NCBI RefSeq assembly: GCF_012910715.1
Contig: NZ_JABBHF010000011.1
Coordinates: forward strand, 1-64,000
DNA length: 64,000 nt
Direction: 5' to 3'
Source of the DNA: Flavivirga algicola
Lineage (GTDB): Bacteria; Bacteroidota; Bacteroidia; Flavobacteriales; Flavobacteriaceae
In this document: piece by piece, positions 24,581 to 33,857 of the stretch
How positions within the stretch are numbered: position 1 is the first letter of the stretch
How the letters are laid out: each line of letters opens with the position of its first letter
Translations under genes and position numbers: made by a program
Notes under the pieces: model-generated
Told to the model about the DNA's origin: nothing
The model's database searches: none
The model's input: the letters and a program-made list of their open reading frames with translations, nothing else

Positions 24581-25423
24581 ATGACGAAAAAGCTTATTTT
24601 TCCTTTGTTAATCATCCTGTTTTTTACATTTTTAGGGTGTAAAGATGATATGCCTCAGAATCATTTTTCTGAAACGGTAAAAGTTGCTTTGCGAGATGCT
24701 GGTAGCAAATTATTACTTGCTGATAATGATTCTACATCATTAATTCTTCCTATTACCAAAATAAATGAGAACGCATATGAATTGGCATTTCAAAATAAAC
24801 TTTCTATTACACCAGATAGCTTAGTAGCTGCTATAAGCCATAGCTTAAAAGCCGCTAAACTTCCAAAGCAATATATTGTCGAGGTTATTAATTGTAATAA
24901 TGATGAAGTCTTTTACAGTTTTCAAATTAAAGGGGATAAAGAAAACGATATTGTTCCATGCTTAGGTAGAAATCTACCAACAGATTGTTATACGATTCAA
25001 GTATTATTTTTTGAAAAGAAATCGAATTTAAATGGTATTTTTTTAATCTTATTCGCAGGCGTGCTTATTTCTGGTCTTCTATACCTTAAAAAAAGAAAGG
25101 CTAAAGTTACTAATGAAGATGCGGCTTCTTATTCAAAAATTGGTGACTACAAATTTTACAAAGACCAAAACAGATTAATTAAAGAAGCCATTGAAATAAA
25201 ACTATCGGCTAAAGAATGTGAGCTCATGACTATACTTAGTGCCAATCAAAACCAAGTTGTAAAGCGGGAGACACTTGTAAAAGAAATTTGGGAAGACCGT
25301 GGTGTTTTTGTAGATCGAAGTTTAGATACCTTTATATCGAAGCTTAGAAAAAAGTTTAAAGGGGAGCCTTCTATAAACATCGTAAATATACATGGCGTGG
25401 GTTATAAATTGGAGGTTCATTAA
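24581..25423 (+). CDS. Membrane-spanning winged-helix regulator with lipoprotein-type N-terminus
   Basis: From the ATG at 24581 the product is 280 residues: a signal ending FFTFLGCKDD (lipobox-like, Cys20), then a periplasmic domain of about 135 residues. A TM helix (GIFLILFAGVLISGLLYL, about 160-178) is followed by a cytoplasmic OmpR/PhoB-type winged helix with IKLSAKECELMTILSANQNQ and SLDTFISKLRKKFKG. This is a ToxR/CadC-like one-component layout turned around, with the sensor first and DNA-binding last. An upstream ATG at 24545 would add 12 residues and spoil the signal. It is divergent from yceI and 2 bases ahead of the HEAT gene. Confidence 0.8.
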   Translation: MTKKLIFPLLIILFFTFLGCKDDMPQNHFSETVKVALRDAGSKLLLADNDSTSLILPITKINENAYELAFQNKLSITPDSLVAAISHSLKAAKLPKQYIVEVINCNNDEVFYSFQIKGDKENDIVPCLGRNLPTDCYTIQVLFFEKKSNLNGIFLILFAGVLISGLLYLKKRKAKVTNEDAASYSKIGDYKFYKDQNRLIKEAIEIKLSAKECELMTILSANQNQVVKRETLVKEIWEDRGVFVDRSLDTFISKLRKKFKGEPSINIVNIHGVGYKLEVH

Positions 25424-25425
25424 AT

Positions 25426-26193
25426 ATGGCATTTTACGACTTATCAAAAGAAGAGCGAAACCATCTCGTTGAAAAAATCAATCGAGATTTGACGTATGAT
25501 TTGACCTCAAATAAAACAGAAAACATCATTAAATATTTTTCAGATGGAGATACATACATCCGTAAAACAAGTTATCTAGCTATAGGCAAGGTTTTTTATG
25601 CCAAGCAAGAATTACAAAAAGCAATTCTTGCCACTTTAGCGAGTTTGTTGAAATCAAACTCTGAAAAAGTACGCCAAACAACTATAAATGCTGCTGGCGA
25701 AATTGGTAAATTTCATTTTGATAAGATTCAATCCTTTTTTGATACTGGGTTATTTGACGATCACCATTCCGTTAGAAATGCCGTGATAGGTTCTGTAAAA
25801 AAAATGGGGGAGAAAAACCCTGAACCTGTTTTAGCATGGGCAAAGACCTATTTAAAACATCCCAATAAAGAAATTCGACGCGAAATTTGTCATGGCATTG
25901 AACTACGAGGTCGTACTCATCCTCAAGATATTTTACCATTATTAAAAACTCTGGAGTTTGATGAAACCAAACGCGTTTCAGATACGCTAATTCATGTTTT
26001 AGGACAAATTGCCTATAAAAATGGTTGTTTAAAAACTGTTGTAGCCCACCTCAACACCTGGAAAAACAAACCCCTTGTTGAAAAAGCTTTAGATGAAATC
26101 GTAGATGTACACAATCGTTATAAAAAATTTGCTGTTTTAACCCAGCAAGAGGCTATTGATTATATTGATGGGAATTATAAGACTGAAAATTAG
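25426..26193 (+). CDS. HEAT-repeat protein
   Basis: The 255-residue cytoplasmic protein is built of helical HEAT or PBS-like repeats, seen in KVRQTTINAAGEIGKFHFDK, HSVRNAVIGSVKKMGEKNP, KEIRREICHGIELRGRTHP and KRVSDTLIHVLGQIAYKNG (about 85-205). Such repeats mediate protein or DNA binding. It does not show the catalytic Asp pattern that would make it an AlkD glycosylase with any confidence. The start codon is 2 bases after the stop of the winged-helix regulator, so the two are cotranscribed and probably functionally linked. Confidence 0.8.
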   Translation: MAFYDLSKEERNHLVEKINRDLTYDLTSNKTENIIKYFSDGDTYIRKTSYLAIGKVFYAKQELQKAILATLASLLKSNSEKVRQTTINAAGEIGKFHFDKIQSFFDTGLFDDHHSVRNAVIGSVKKMGEKNPEPVLAWAKTYLKHPNKEIRREICHGIELRGRTHPQDILPLLKTLEFDETKRVSDTLIHVLGQIAYKNGCLKTVVAHLNTWKNKPLVEKALDEIVDVHNRYKKFAVLTQQEAIDYIDGNYKTEN

Positions 26194-26341
26194 AAGATGC
26201 ATCATGTCAATATGCGATCGGTGAGCAGAACCGAAACGAGGTATAATTGATACATCTCACAATCATTGGTATAAATACATATTATGAATTTATCCTAACA
26301 ATGAAATGACTAATTTTCTATAAACAAAAAAGTTTAGCTTT

Positions 26342-27121
26342 TTAAAACCCACGCTCCTTCTGCAACTGCTCATAAGCCTTTTGCACCTGTCTAAACTTTT
26401 CTTCAGCACCTACTTGGTGCTCTTTTCCTAAGTGAACTACCTTATCTGGGTGATACTTTTTAGCCATTTTTCGATATGCTCTTTTAATCTCATCATCCGT
26501 AGCATTCTTATCTATTTCCAGAATTTTATAAGCATTATCGCTGCTGTTGTAAAACATGGCTTTAATACTTTCGTAATCCCGCGAACTAATTCCCAAGTAT
26601 CCTGCCATAGTATAGATTTGTCGCTCCTCGTCTTCCGTTACTATACCATCTGCCTTAGCAATACCAAATAAGAAATGCATCAATTGTAAACGAGACGGAT
26701 GATCCATCATTTGTTTAATCTGCAAACAAACTTGTCTGGTCGAAATATTGTTTTGATTATTAATGTTCTTGAATAATTTGAATGCATGGTTTGCACGCTC
26801 TTTGCCATACATATTTACAAATTGCTCACGTACAAAATCCAGTTCTCTTTGATCTTGTTTACCATCTGCTTTTATTACGATAGACGCCAAAATAAGCAGA
26901 CTAACTTCAAAATCGCCCGATTGTGTCTGCGGACGTTGCCTGGTTTCTGTTCTATAGGTAGTTCTTCTATTTTGTTGACGTTCTCCTTCTTGCAAAAACG
27001 GGCTTCCTTTACCATTAGTCATGGAGTCTACAAAACCCCCTATTGCTACTCCAATAATAGCACCTATAGGCCCTCCAAAAGACCAACCCAAGGCACCGCC
27101 TATCCATTTTGAAATACTCAT
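26342..27121 (-). CDS. DjlA-like co-chaperone (TerB and J domains)
   Basis: The 259-residue protein has an N-terminal glycine-rich hydrophobic segment ([20 protein letters not shown], about 8-27) that could insert in a membrane. A TerB domain follows (about 70-190, [20 protein letters not shown] and [18 protein letters not shown]). The C-terminal J domain reads [20 protein letters not shown] ... HPDKVVHLG, with the HPD that stimulates DnaK. The layout matches DjlA. The gene is monocistronic and convergent with the HEAT gene. Confidence 0.9.
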   Translation of the reverse strand: MSISKWIGGALGWSFGGPIGAIIGVAIGGFVDSMTNGKGSPFLQEGERQQNRRTTYRTETRQRPQTQSGDFEVSLLILASIVIKADGKQDQRELDFVREQFVNMYGKERANHAFKLFKNINNQNNISTRQVCLQIKQMMDHPSRLQLMHFLFGIAKADGIVTEDEERQIYTMAGYLGISSRDYESIKAMFYNSSDNAYKILEIDKNATDDEIKRAYRKMAKKYHPDKVVHLGKEHQVGAEEKFRQVQKAYEQLQKERGF

Positions 27122-27291
27122 GTAAATAATAGATTTTAATTATAGCCAAACCTACGTATAAATTCATTCTCTTAAAAGAAGAAATTATAATAAGGTAGGT
27201 TCACTCTGTCCTAATTTTTGAAAAATAGAAATTATCAGAGTAAATATAATATTTGTTAGTTGATTGATTCACAATTTTGTTACACAATTGG

Positions 27292-27299
27292 TATCTTTG
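27292..27299 (+). promoter_or_regulatory. Promoter -7 box of the bacilliredoxin gene
   Basis: TATCTTTG matches TAnnTTTG, 36 bases upstream of the start codon. Confidence 0.6.
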
Positions 27300-27334
27300 C
27301 ACTATAAAATTGTTAATTATAAAAATTTAAAAAT

Positions 27335-27745
27335 ATGTATCCAGCAGAATTAGTAAAACCAATGCGTGAAGATTTAACAAATGTTGGTTTTGAAGAATTA
27401 CATACTTCTGAAGCTGTTGATGCTGCTTTGGCAAAAGAAGGCACCACATTAGTTGTTGTAAATTCGGTTTGTGGTTGTGCAGCAGCCAATGCGCGTCCAG
27501 GTGCAAGAATGAGTTTACAAAACGAAAAACGTCCTACAAATATAGTCACTGTTTTTGCAGGTGTAGACAAAGAAGCCGTAGACACAGCCCGCGGTTATAT
27601 GGTTCCGTTTCCTCCAAGTTCTCCAAGTATGGCATTGTTTAAAGATGGTGAGTTAGTACATATGCTAGAACGTCATCATATTGAAGGTCGTCCAGCAGAA
27701 CTTATTGCAGAAAACCTAATAGATGCTTATAATGAGCACTGCTAA
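27335..27745 (+). CDS. BrxA/BrxB-family bacilliredoxin
   Basis: A 136-residue thioredoxin-fold protein with the family's characteristic redox motif VVVNSVCGCAAANARPGA (CGC, about 45-62), MYPAELVKPMREDLTNVGF at the start and HMLERHHIEGRPAELI near the end. In Firmicutes these proteins remove bacillithiol from mixed disulfides. In this lineage the thiol partner may differ. It is monocistronic, with a clear promoter upstream and a hairpin terminator 25 bases past the stop. Confidence 0.93.
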   Translation: MYPAELVKPMREDLTNVGFEELHTSEAVDAALAKEGTTLVVVNSVCGCAAANARPGARMSLQNEKRPTNIVTVFAGVDKEAVDTARGYMVPFPPSSPSMALFKDGELVHMLERHHIEGRPAELIAENLIDAYNEHC

Positions 27746-27770
27746 AATATGGCATCATAATTAAGAAATC

Positions 27771-27798
27771 AAACCACGATTATCGTGGTTTTTTTTAT
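27771..27798 (+). terminator. Terminator of the bacilliredoxin gene
   Basis: A stem aaaccacga / tcgtggttt with a short loop is followed by a run of eight T. Confidence 0.92.
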
Positions 27799-27849
27799 AT
27801 TAAGTTACGCAACCTATTTGTCAATTCCTCATCTTCTAAAAAAAGACTT

Positions 27850-28251
27850 ATGAAACTGTATTTAAAAGCGATACTGGTTTTTGCCTATATTATTTTATTA
27901 GTTGCTACTGGATGTTCTTCTAACAATAATGATGCTCCAACTTATGAAAATGAGTTAGCAGAACTTAGTTTATTAAAAGCCGAGATTGAAGCTTTAGCCA
28001 ATACGTCTGTTTGCGATGGCACTACCGAGTGCAAATTCATTGCCTTGGGAAGCAAGCCCTGTGGCGGGCCATGGTCTTACCTAACTTATACAACCTCTAT
28101 TGATGTTGAACAATTAGAAGCAGCTGTTAAAGATTACAACCAAAAAGAAGCTGCTTTTAATATAAAATGGAGCATTGATTCAGATTGTGAATTCACATTA
28201 CGGCCTATAAGTATAAGTTGTGAAAATAACACCTGTGTCATTACTTATTAA
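27850..28251 (+). CDS. Hypothetical lipoprotein, 133 residues
   Basis: The product has a lipoprotein signal (LLVATGCSSNNND, Cys22). The mature domain has six Cys (SVCDG, TECKF, KPCGG, DCEF, SCENN, NTCVI), probably forming three disulfides. The segment GGPWSYLTYTTSIDVEQLEA is the most family-like part. I do not know a function. It is preceded by the bacilliredoxin terminator and followed 20 bases later by plsC, which has its own promoter box. Confidence 0.75.
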   Translation: MKLYLKAILVFAYIILLVATGCSSNNNDAPTYENELAELSLLKAEIEALANTSVCDGTTECKFIALGSKPCGGPWSYLTYTTSIDVEQLEAAVKDYNQKEAAFNIKWSIDSDCEFTLRPISISCENNTCVITY

Positions 28252-28266
28252 AACTTAGTTTTTACT

Positions 28267-28274
28267 TATTTTTG
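28267..28274 (+). promoter_or_regulatory. Promoter -7 box upstream of plsC
   Basis: TATTTTTG lies just ahead of the plsC start. It makes the in-frame TTG at 28272 unlikely as a start, and favours the ATG at 28278 on a very short leader. Confidence 0.4.
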
Positions 28275-28277
28275 CGC

Positions 28278-29015
28278 ATGCAAAAATTATTGTCATATCC
28301 ACTCACCTTTATCTATTTCCTTTGTTTTTTAATAACATTGCTCATATTCCATCCTATTCAGTGGGTATGCTTTAATGCTTTTGGTTATAACGCACATAAA
28401 AAAAGTGTTGATATGCTTCAATTTTGCCTCCTGCGTTGCTTAAATATTTTGGGAACTCGATTTACATTCAATAACCCTCATAGTATCGGACCAAATCAAC
28501 CTTTAATAATTGTAGCAAACCACCAAAGCATGTATGACATATCACCTATTATGTGGTACATGCGAAAATACCATCCAAAATTTATCAGCAAAATAGAATT
28601 GGGTAAAGGCATCCCTAGTGTATCTTATAATTTACGTCATGGAGGTTCGGCACTCATAGACAGAAAAAATCCGCGGCAATCTTTACCTGCAATCATGAAG
28701 TTTGGTGAATATATTGAAAAAACCAACCGTACTGCAGTTATTTTCCCCGAGGGCACAAGAAGTAAAGACGGCCACCCAAAACCTTTCCAAACAAAAGGTC
28801 TAGAGATTCTATTGAAAAAAATACCATCTGCATTAGTAGTCCCTATTTCTATTAATAACTCCTGGAAAACAGTTCGTTATGGAAAATTCCCTATGGGTTT
28901 AGGAACTCATATTACTTTTACTGTACATAAGCCTTTAAAAGTTAGTACCTTTGCCGATAAGCAAGCGCTTATAAATAGTATTGAAACCACTATCAAAAAA
29001 CATATACACCCTTAA
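28278..29015 (+). CDS. plsC: 1-acyl-sn-glycerol-3-phosphate acyltransferase
   Basis: The 245-residue membrane-associated enzyme has an N-terminal hydrophobic helix (FIYFLCFLITLLIF). The PlsC motifs follow: VANHQSMYDISP (HxxxxD catalytic pair), FPEGTRSKDGHPKPFQTKG (substrate-binding) and ALVVPISINNSW. It converts lysophosphatidate to phosphatidate in phospholipid synthesis. I prefer the ATG at 28278 to a TTG two codons earlier, because that TTG lies within the TATTTTTG box. It is followed 9 bases later by the acyl-ACP desaturase, so the pair makes a membrane-lipid operon. Confidence 0.92.
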   Translation: MQKLLSYPLTFIYFLCFLITLLIFHPIQWVCFNAFGYNAHKKSVDMLQFCLLRCLNILGTRFTFNNPHSIGPNQPLIIVANHQSMYDISPIMWYMRKYHPKFISKIELGKGIPSVSYNLRHGGSALIDRKNPRQSLPAIMKFGEYIEKTNRTAVIFPEGTRSKDGHPKPFQTKGLEILLKKIPSALVVPISINNSWKTVRYGKFPMGLGTHITFTVHKPLKVSTFADKQALINSIETTIKKHIHP

Positions 29016-29024
29016 AAATTATAG

Positions 29025-30017
29025 ATGTCGTTAAAGAACGTTAGATTAGAAGTGATGAATTTTTTGGAAAAAGACATCGAATCTTTAATTGAAAAATACT
29101 TAATTCCTATAGAAAAAATTTGGCAACCAACTGATTTTTTGCCGAATTCTGAAGAAAACACCTTTTTTGAAGAAGTCCGTGAAATAAGAGAACTCTCCAA
29201 AGAACTACCTTATGATTTTTGGGTGGTTTTAGTTGGCGATATGATTACAGAAGAAGCACTACCAACATACGAATCCTGGCTAATGGATGTAGAAGGTGTT
29301 AATCAAATGGATAGAGAAAATCCTTGGGCTAAATGGGTGCGTCATTGGACAGCAGAAGAAAACCGCCATGGAGACGTACTTAATAAATACTTGTACCTTT
29401 CTGGACGTGTTAACATGAAAGAAATTGAAAAGACCACACAGTATTTAATTGCTGATGGTTTCGATATTGGAACAGACAGAGATCCTTACAAAAACTTTGT
29501 TTATACCAGTTTTCAAGAGTTAGCAACCTACATCTCTCATAATCGTGTGGCCAAAATTGCTCGAAAGGCAGGTAATAAACAGCTCGCTAAAATGTGTAAA
29601 ATTGTTGCTGGAGACGAAATGAGGCATCATAATGCTTATTCTGAATTTGTTGAACGCATTTTTAAAGTGGATCCTAGTCAAATGATGATGGCGTTTCATT
29701 ATATGATGAAACAAAAAATAACCATGCCAGCTCATTTTTTAAGAGAATCGGGAAACAAAATCAGTACTGCTTTTGAAGAATTCTCCAATACTGCGCAAAG
29801 AATTGGTGTTTACACATCTAATGATTACGTAGAAATCTTAGAGAAATTGATTACCCGTTGGGAAATTGATAAAATCACAAACCTTACCGATGAAGCTGAA
29901 AAGGCTAGGGATTACCTTATGAAACTTCCTGCCAGAATGTATCGTTTGGCAGATCGCATTAAAATACCAGAAAACTCGTTTCAATTTAAATGGGTTGAGC
30001 CTGCAATTATAAAGTAA
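29025..30017 (+). CDS. Acyl-ACP desaturase (stearoyl-ACP type)
   Basis: The 330-residue soluble di-iron enzyme shows the two Glu/His motifs of plant-type acyl-ACP desaturases: EENRHGDVLNKYLYLSGRV (about 111-129) and GDEMRHHNAYSEFV (about 197-210). WLMDVEGVNQ precedes the first motif. It introduces a cis double bond into acyl chains bound to acyl carrier protein. Its position 9 bases after plsC fits control of membrane fluidity. The length is typical and nothing appears truncated. Confidence 0.93.
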   Translation: MSLKNVRLEVMNFLEKDIESLIEKYLIPIEKIWQPTDFLPNSEENTFFEEVREIRELSKELPYDFWVVLVGDMITEEALPTYESWLMDVEGVNQMDRENPWAKWVRHWTAEENRHGDVLNKYLYLSGRVNMKEIEKTTQYLIADGFDIGTDRDPYKNFVYTSFQELATYISHNRVAKIARKAGNKQLAKMCKIVAGDEMRHHNAYSEFVERIFKVDPSQMMMAFHYMMKQKITMPAHFLRESGNKISTAFEEFSNTAQRIGVYTSNDYVEILEKLITRWEIDKITNLTDEAEKARDYLMKLPARMYRLADRIKIPENSFQFKWVEPAIIK

Positions 30018-30040
30018 CAAAAGTCGTTTTTGGAAGTATC

Positions 30041-30961
30041 ATGATCTCTAAAAATGATATAGAAAAAGATTATATCCGTCGGATTAATTCGACTTTAAAA
30101 TATATAGATACTAATCTTGATTCTGAATTATCACTAGAATCTCTTTCTAAAATGGCTCTTTATTCACCATTTCATTTTCATAGGGTTTTTAAAGCTCTGA
30201 TAGGAGAAACACTCAACGCCTATATCATAAGGAAACGTATTGAAAAAACAGCTTCTGTATTACTGCATGAAAGACGTATAAGTATTACAGAACTTTCCTT
30301 ACAATATGGTTTTAATAGTAATTCTTCTTTTACCCGAGCATTTAAAAAGTTTTATGGGATAAGCCCTTCTGGATTTCGAAAAGCAAACCCTGATGGATTT
30401 AGCAAGATAAGTAAAGTTAAAAGCAAGAACGGTCAAGAAATTCAAGTTTTTGAAAAATACATTTGCAACATTAATAATCATTTAAATTGGATTAAGATGA
30501 ATGCAAACATTGAAATTAAAGAAATTCCTGAATTAAAATTTGCCAGTATGACTCATTTCGGAGTACATGGGGTTGAAAATGTATTTGACAGATTAATAAA
30601 ATGGGCAACAGTAAAAGGTTTGATGGACAACCCTGAAACAAAAATGGCAAGAATTTTTCATGATAGCTTTAAAATAACAGATCCAGACAAAGTACGAATG
30701 AGTATTTGCCTGTTAACTAGTGAACCATTTATTGTAGAAGAAGAAATGGACTCGGGAATTATTGAAAAAAGCAAATGCATTGTTGGTCGTTTTGAAATAC
30801 CACCCAATGATTTTGAAAAATCCTGGAGCAGCCTTTTTATTTGGATGAACGAAAACGGATATAAAAAAGCAGAGGAGAATCCTTTTGAAATATACCACAA
30901 CGATTTTCGTATACACCCAGAAAATAAGTGCATTGTTGATTTTCACATTCCTATTGAATAA
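30041..30961 (+). CDS. AraC-family regulator with GyrI-like effector domain
   Basis: Unlike the other AraC proteins here, this 306-residue protein has its DNA-binding domain first. YIDTNLDSELSLESLSKMAL and YSPFHFHRVFKALIGETLN (about 22-60) come first, then ITELSLQYGFNSNSSFTRAF (about 85-105). A GyrI-like SRPBCC effector domain follows (about 150-306, IKEIPELKFASMTHFGVHG). This resembles the Rob/SoxS-like regulators that bind small toxic compounds. It begins 24 bases after the desaturase gene and could be cotranscribed. Targets are not visible. Confidence 0.88.
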   Translation: MISKNDIEKDYIRRINSTLKYIDTNLDSELSLESLSKMALYSPFHFHRVFKALIGETLNAYIIRKRIEKTASVLLHERRISITELSLQYGFNSNSSFTRAFKKFYGISPSGFRKANPDGFSKISKVKSKNGQEIQVFEKYICNINNHLNWIKMNANIEIKEIPELKFASMTHFGVHGVENVFDRLIKWATVKGLMDNPETKMARIFHDSFKITDPDKVRMSICLLTSEPFIVEEEMDSGIIEKSKCIVGRFEIPPNDFEKSWSSLFIWMNENGYKKAEENPFEIYHNDFRIHPENKCIVDFHIPIE

Positions 30962-31162
30962 CAACAATTTGATTTGTAAATTAGCGGCTGTCCAAGAATC
31001 TAAATTGACCGCTATTTTGAGGAATGCCTAAAATGAAAAATAAGAACTTGTTCGCCGTTTATTTTTCTAAGCCTTGAGCTTACAACGAACAAATTGTTAC
31101 GGTTGTTCCTCCCTCACAGTGACATTGATTAATACTTCATGGCAACCCTTTTATCTTTAATT

Positions 31163-31816
31163 ATGACTTCAGAAAAAATTATACAAAAAACCATTGCCTT
31201 TGTTAAAGAACAATTAGCTGATGCTGAAGGCGGACATGATTGGTTTCATATTGAACGTGTTTATAAAAATGCCTTGTTGATTTCGAAAAGTGAAAATGTA
31301 GATACTTTTATTGTGGCTCTTGGTGCTTTATTGCATGATATTGCTGACAGCAAATTTCATAATGGTGATGAAACCGTTGGTCCAAAGACAGCCCGAGAAT
31401 TCTTATTTAAACTTAATGTCGATTCCACAGTTATAGAACACGTTATAAATATTATTGAAAACATTTCTTTTAAAGGAGGCCATGAAGTACAAAAGTTTCA
31501 TTCTCCAGAATTAGATGTCATCCAAGATGCAGATAGACTCGATGCTATAGGAGCCATAGGTATCGCACGTTGTTTTAATTACGGAGGCTTTAAAAACAGA
31601 GCGCTTTACAATCCAGATATAAAACCGAATCTTAACATGAGTAAAGCGGAGTACAAGGCATCTAAAGCCCCAACTATTAATCATTTTTATGAAAAGTTAT
31701 TACTTCTAAAAGATAAAATGAATACCAAAACTGGAAGTCAAATAGCTTCAAACAGGCATGCCTTCATGGAATTATATCTCAAACAATTTTATAATGAGTG
31801 GAACGGAAACTCTTAA
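31163..31816 (+). CDS. HD-domain phosphohydrolase
   Basis: The 217-residue protein (start taken at the ATG at 31163, since MTSEKIIQKT aligns better than the eight extra residues from 31139) has an HD metal-binding domain: GGHDWFHIERVYKNAL, then ALLHDIADSKFHNGDE with the HD doublet, and later VIQDADRLDAIGAIGIARCF. Family members hydrolyse nucleotides or phosphomonoesters. The gene is separated from the preceding AraC gene by about 200 bases with several weak inverted repeats (for example taagccttgagctta near 31069) and no gene. The substrate is not deducible. Confidence 0.9.
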   Translation: MTSEKIIQKTIAFVKEQLADAEGGHDWFHIERVYKNALLISKSENVDTFIVALGALLHDIADSKFHNGDETVGPKTAREFLFKLNVDSTVIEHVINIIENISFKGGHEVQKFHSPELDVIQDADRLDAIGAIGIARCFNYGGFKNRALYNPDIKPNLNMSKAEYKASKAPTINHFYEKLLLLKDKMNTKTGSQIASNRHAFMELYLKQFYNEWNGNS

Positions 31817-31817
31817 T

Positions 31818-32699
31818 TTATTGTATGATTAGTTTTATCTCCTTTCTGTATTGCGATGCACTTTTACCTGTTATTTCATTAAACTGCTTATTAAAATGTG
31901 AAAAATTATTAAATCCACATTCAAAACAAATATCAGCAATACTAATTTGACTCTCGTTTAATAATTTAGTGGCATGTACTACACGGTATTCATTAACTAA
32001 TTGAGTAAAAGTTTTACCCGTGGTCTTTTTAAAATATCTACAAAATGCAGGCACCGTCATACTTACCTTGTCGGCAATCTCATCTAAAGTTATATGTGTT
32101 TTAAAATTAGCATTAACATATTTATATATAATACTAATTTTATCGCTGTCTTGCGGATTCGTTTCTAAAACTATCCCATCTGCATTTAATATGGTATAAT
32201 CATCTGTATTTGCAAGATAATTTAAAATCTCTAAAAATTTTAGCACCCGCTCTAAGCCTTCAAAATCTAAAAGTTTTCTAATTTTTAACCCAATATCTTT
32301 TTTAGTTTCCATATTAAATCGGATACCTTTTTTAGCTCTATCGAACAAAGCGGAAACATTAGCCATTTCAGGAATATTAATAAAGTCGTTTCCTAAAAAA
32401 TCAGACTTAAACTGTACTGTAGTTTCTGTGCCGTTGGCTGTTAACCTATCTGTAAAGCCATTATGAGGTAAATTAGCCCCTATTAATATAAGCTGACTAT
32501 TGTTAAAATAGGACAAATGGTTACCAATATGTGTTTTTCCTTGTCCTTTATTAATATATATGAGTTCTAACTCTGGATGAAAATGCCAAAAAGCATTATT
32601 CTTATCTACTTTCTCTACGTGCTGTTTTACCAATATCGAGCTTCCAAAACTAGGAGTAAGCTTTTCTAATGTAGGTTTCTTAATAATCATTGTAGGCAA
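31818..32699 (-). CDS. AraC-family regulator with N-terminal cupin domain
   Basis: The 293-residue protein begins with a cupin fold (FWHFHPELELIYINKGQGKTHIG, about 36-58, given by its ends). It ends with the AraC double HTH: ITLDEIADKVSMTVPAFCRYFKKTTG and ISIADICFECGFNNFSHFNKQF. This arrangement is common in sugar-responsive regulators. It is convergent with the HD gene (2 bases apart) and divergent from the secreted protein at 32896, which is a plausible target. The effector is unknown. Confidence 0.9.
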   Translation of the reverse strand: MPTMIIKKPTLEKLTPSFGSSILVKQHVEKVDKNNAFWHFHPELELIYINKGQGKTHIGNHLSYFNNSQLILIGANLPHNGFTDRLTANGTETTVQFKSDFLGNDFINIPEMANVSALFDRAKKGIRFNMETKKDIGLKIRKLLDFEGLERVLKFLEILNYLANTDDYTILNADGIVLETNPQDSDKISIIYKYVNANFKTHITLDEIADKVSMTVPAFCRYFKKTTGKTFTQLVNEYRVVHATKLLNESQISIADICFECGFNNFSHFNKQFNEITGKSASQYRKEIKLIIQ

Positions 32700-32835
32700 T
32701 TTTAAAGCAAATTTACCATTTATTTTTCTTACAATATATATATAATTATCTTAATTATATGCTATTTTAACTTTACATAGATTTAACATTGATTTAACAG
32801 ATAAAATAGCATATAAATTGGTCAAATTTGATGTT

Positions 32836-32864
32836 TTGGAGCTTCTTTTTCTGACATACCTTTG
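32836..32864 (+). promoter_or_regulatory. Promoter of the 200-residue secreted protein
   Basis: TTG at 32836-32838 and TACCTTTG at 32857-32864 are spaced by 18 bases, a good Bacteroidota promoter. It lies within a longer reading frame that opens at 32818, so it argues for the later ATG at 32896. Confidence 0.65.
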
Positions 32865-32895
32865 TCTCGTTGAACGATGTAAAAATCAAAACACT

Positions 32896-33498
32896 ATGAA
32901 AAACGTAATTAAAACATTCAAAAAAAACCTATTATTAGTAGCAATGATGTTTACTGTTATAGTAGGTAACGCAACTGAAATTTCTTCTTTCAAAATTGAA
33001 AAAGATCTTAAAGGGACTGCATTAACAATTGATAATGTAAAAGAAGGAGACCTTCTATCTATTAAAAATTACAAGGGTATCACGTTATATAAAGAATTTA
33101 TTCAATCATCTGGAACTTACACTAAGGGGTTTGATTTAACTGAGTTGCCTGACGGGAATTATTTCTTCGAGGTAGACAAAGACCTTGAAATCAACACAAT
33201 TCCTTTTACAGTTACAGGTAAAAAAGTTGTTTTCGATAAAAACAAAGAGGTTGTTATTTTTAAACCTCATGTAAGAGAAAAGGACAATCTAGTTTATATA
33301 ACAAAATTCTCTCCAAATCTTGAACCATTAAAAATAAGAGTTTACGGAGATTACGATGGCGGATTTCATTTAGTACACTCGGAAAAAATTGAGGGTGTTC
33401 AAATTGCCAAAAAAATATTTAAGCTTAGAGAAGGCGGGAATTACAAAATAGTTCTTAATTCAAATAATAAAGAATACACAAAATTCATTAACAATTAA
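32896..33498 (+). CDS. Secreted protein of unknown function
   Basis: The chosen ATG at 32896 lies 32 bases past the promoter box and gives a proper signal peptide (KNLLLVAMMFTVIVGNATE). The mature 175 residues are beta-rich. The segment LYKEFIQSSGTYTKGFDLTELPDGNYFFEV (described by its ends) resembles the terminal fold of T9SS or DUF3244-type secreted proteins. FTVTGKKVVF and REGGNYKIVLNSN continue the strand pattern. It is monocistronic, with a terminator at 33548. Its specific role is unknown. Confidence 0.7.
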   Translation: MKNVIKTFKKNLLLVAMMFTVIVGNATEISSFKIEKDLKGTALTIDNVKEGDLLSIKNYKGITLYKEFIQSSGTYTKGFDLTELPDGNYFFEVDKDLEINTIPFTVTGKKVVFDKNKEVVIFKPHVREKDNLVYITKFSPNLEPLKIRVYGDYDGGFHLVHSEKIEGVQIAKKIFKLREGGNYKIVLNSNNKEYTKFINN

Positions 33499-33547
33499 CC
33501 TTGGTTAATGTCTAATGTCTTATTTAGTTAGTTTAGTTTAAATTGGT

Positions 33548-33577
33548 AAGTGCGGGCATTCTTAATGACCCGCACTT
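33548..33577 (+). terminator. Terminator of the secreted-protein gene
   Basis: A GC-rich stem aagtgcggg...catt / aatg...acccgcactt with a CTT loop is followed by T residues, 50 bases after the stop. Confidence 0.88.
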
Positions 33578-33598
33578 TTTCTGTAATTCATAAAATAT

Positions 33599-33856
33599 AT
33601 GAAAAACCTTATTTTACTATTAAATAGCCTAAACAGCTCGCACAGCTTAGTGAAAAAATATCTTTTAAGTATTGTTTGGTGCATTTTACATACAACGATT
33701 TTATCAATCATCATTTTAATGGTACAAGCGCAAGGAACATCGTTTGAACTTATTTGGCTTCCAATAGTTTTAATTTACATGTCCTTTTATTTGATTACAA
33801 CCAGTATCTTTTTAGATAAAATCGTCTGGAATGAAATAAAAAGTATTAGTAAATAA
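33599..33856 (+). CDS. Small two-helix membrane protein
   Basis: The 85-residue product has two predicted membrane helices, about 24-44 (LLSIVWCILHTTILSIIILM) and about 52-72 (IWLPIVLIYMSFYLITTSIF). A charged C-terminus DKIVWNEIKSISK follows. I recognise no family. The start lies 22 bases after the upstream terminator. The stop is 1 base from the stop of the convergent radical SAM gene. Confidence 0.5.
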   Translation: MKNLILLLNSLNSSHSLVKKYLLSIVWCILHTTILSIIILMVQAQGTSFELIWLPIVLIYMSFYLITTSIFLDKIVWNEIKSISK

Positions 33857-33857
33857 T

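Noticed and set aside
27313-27585. 90-codon antisense frame over the bacilliredoxin gene
   Set aside because: The plus-strand protein has clear family motifs, a promoter and a terminator.
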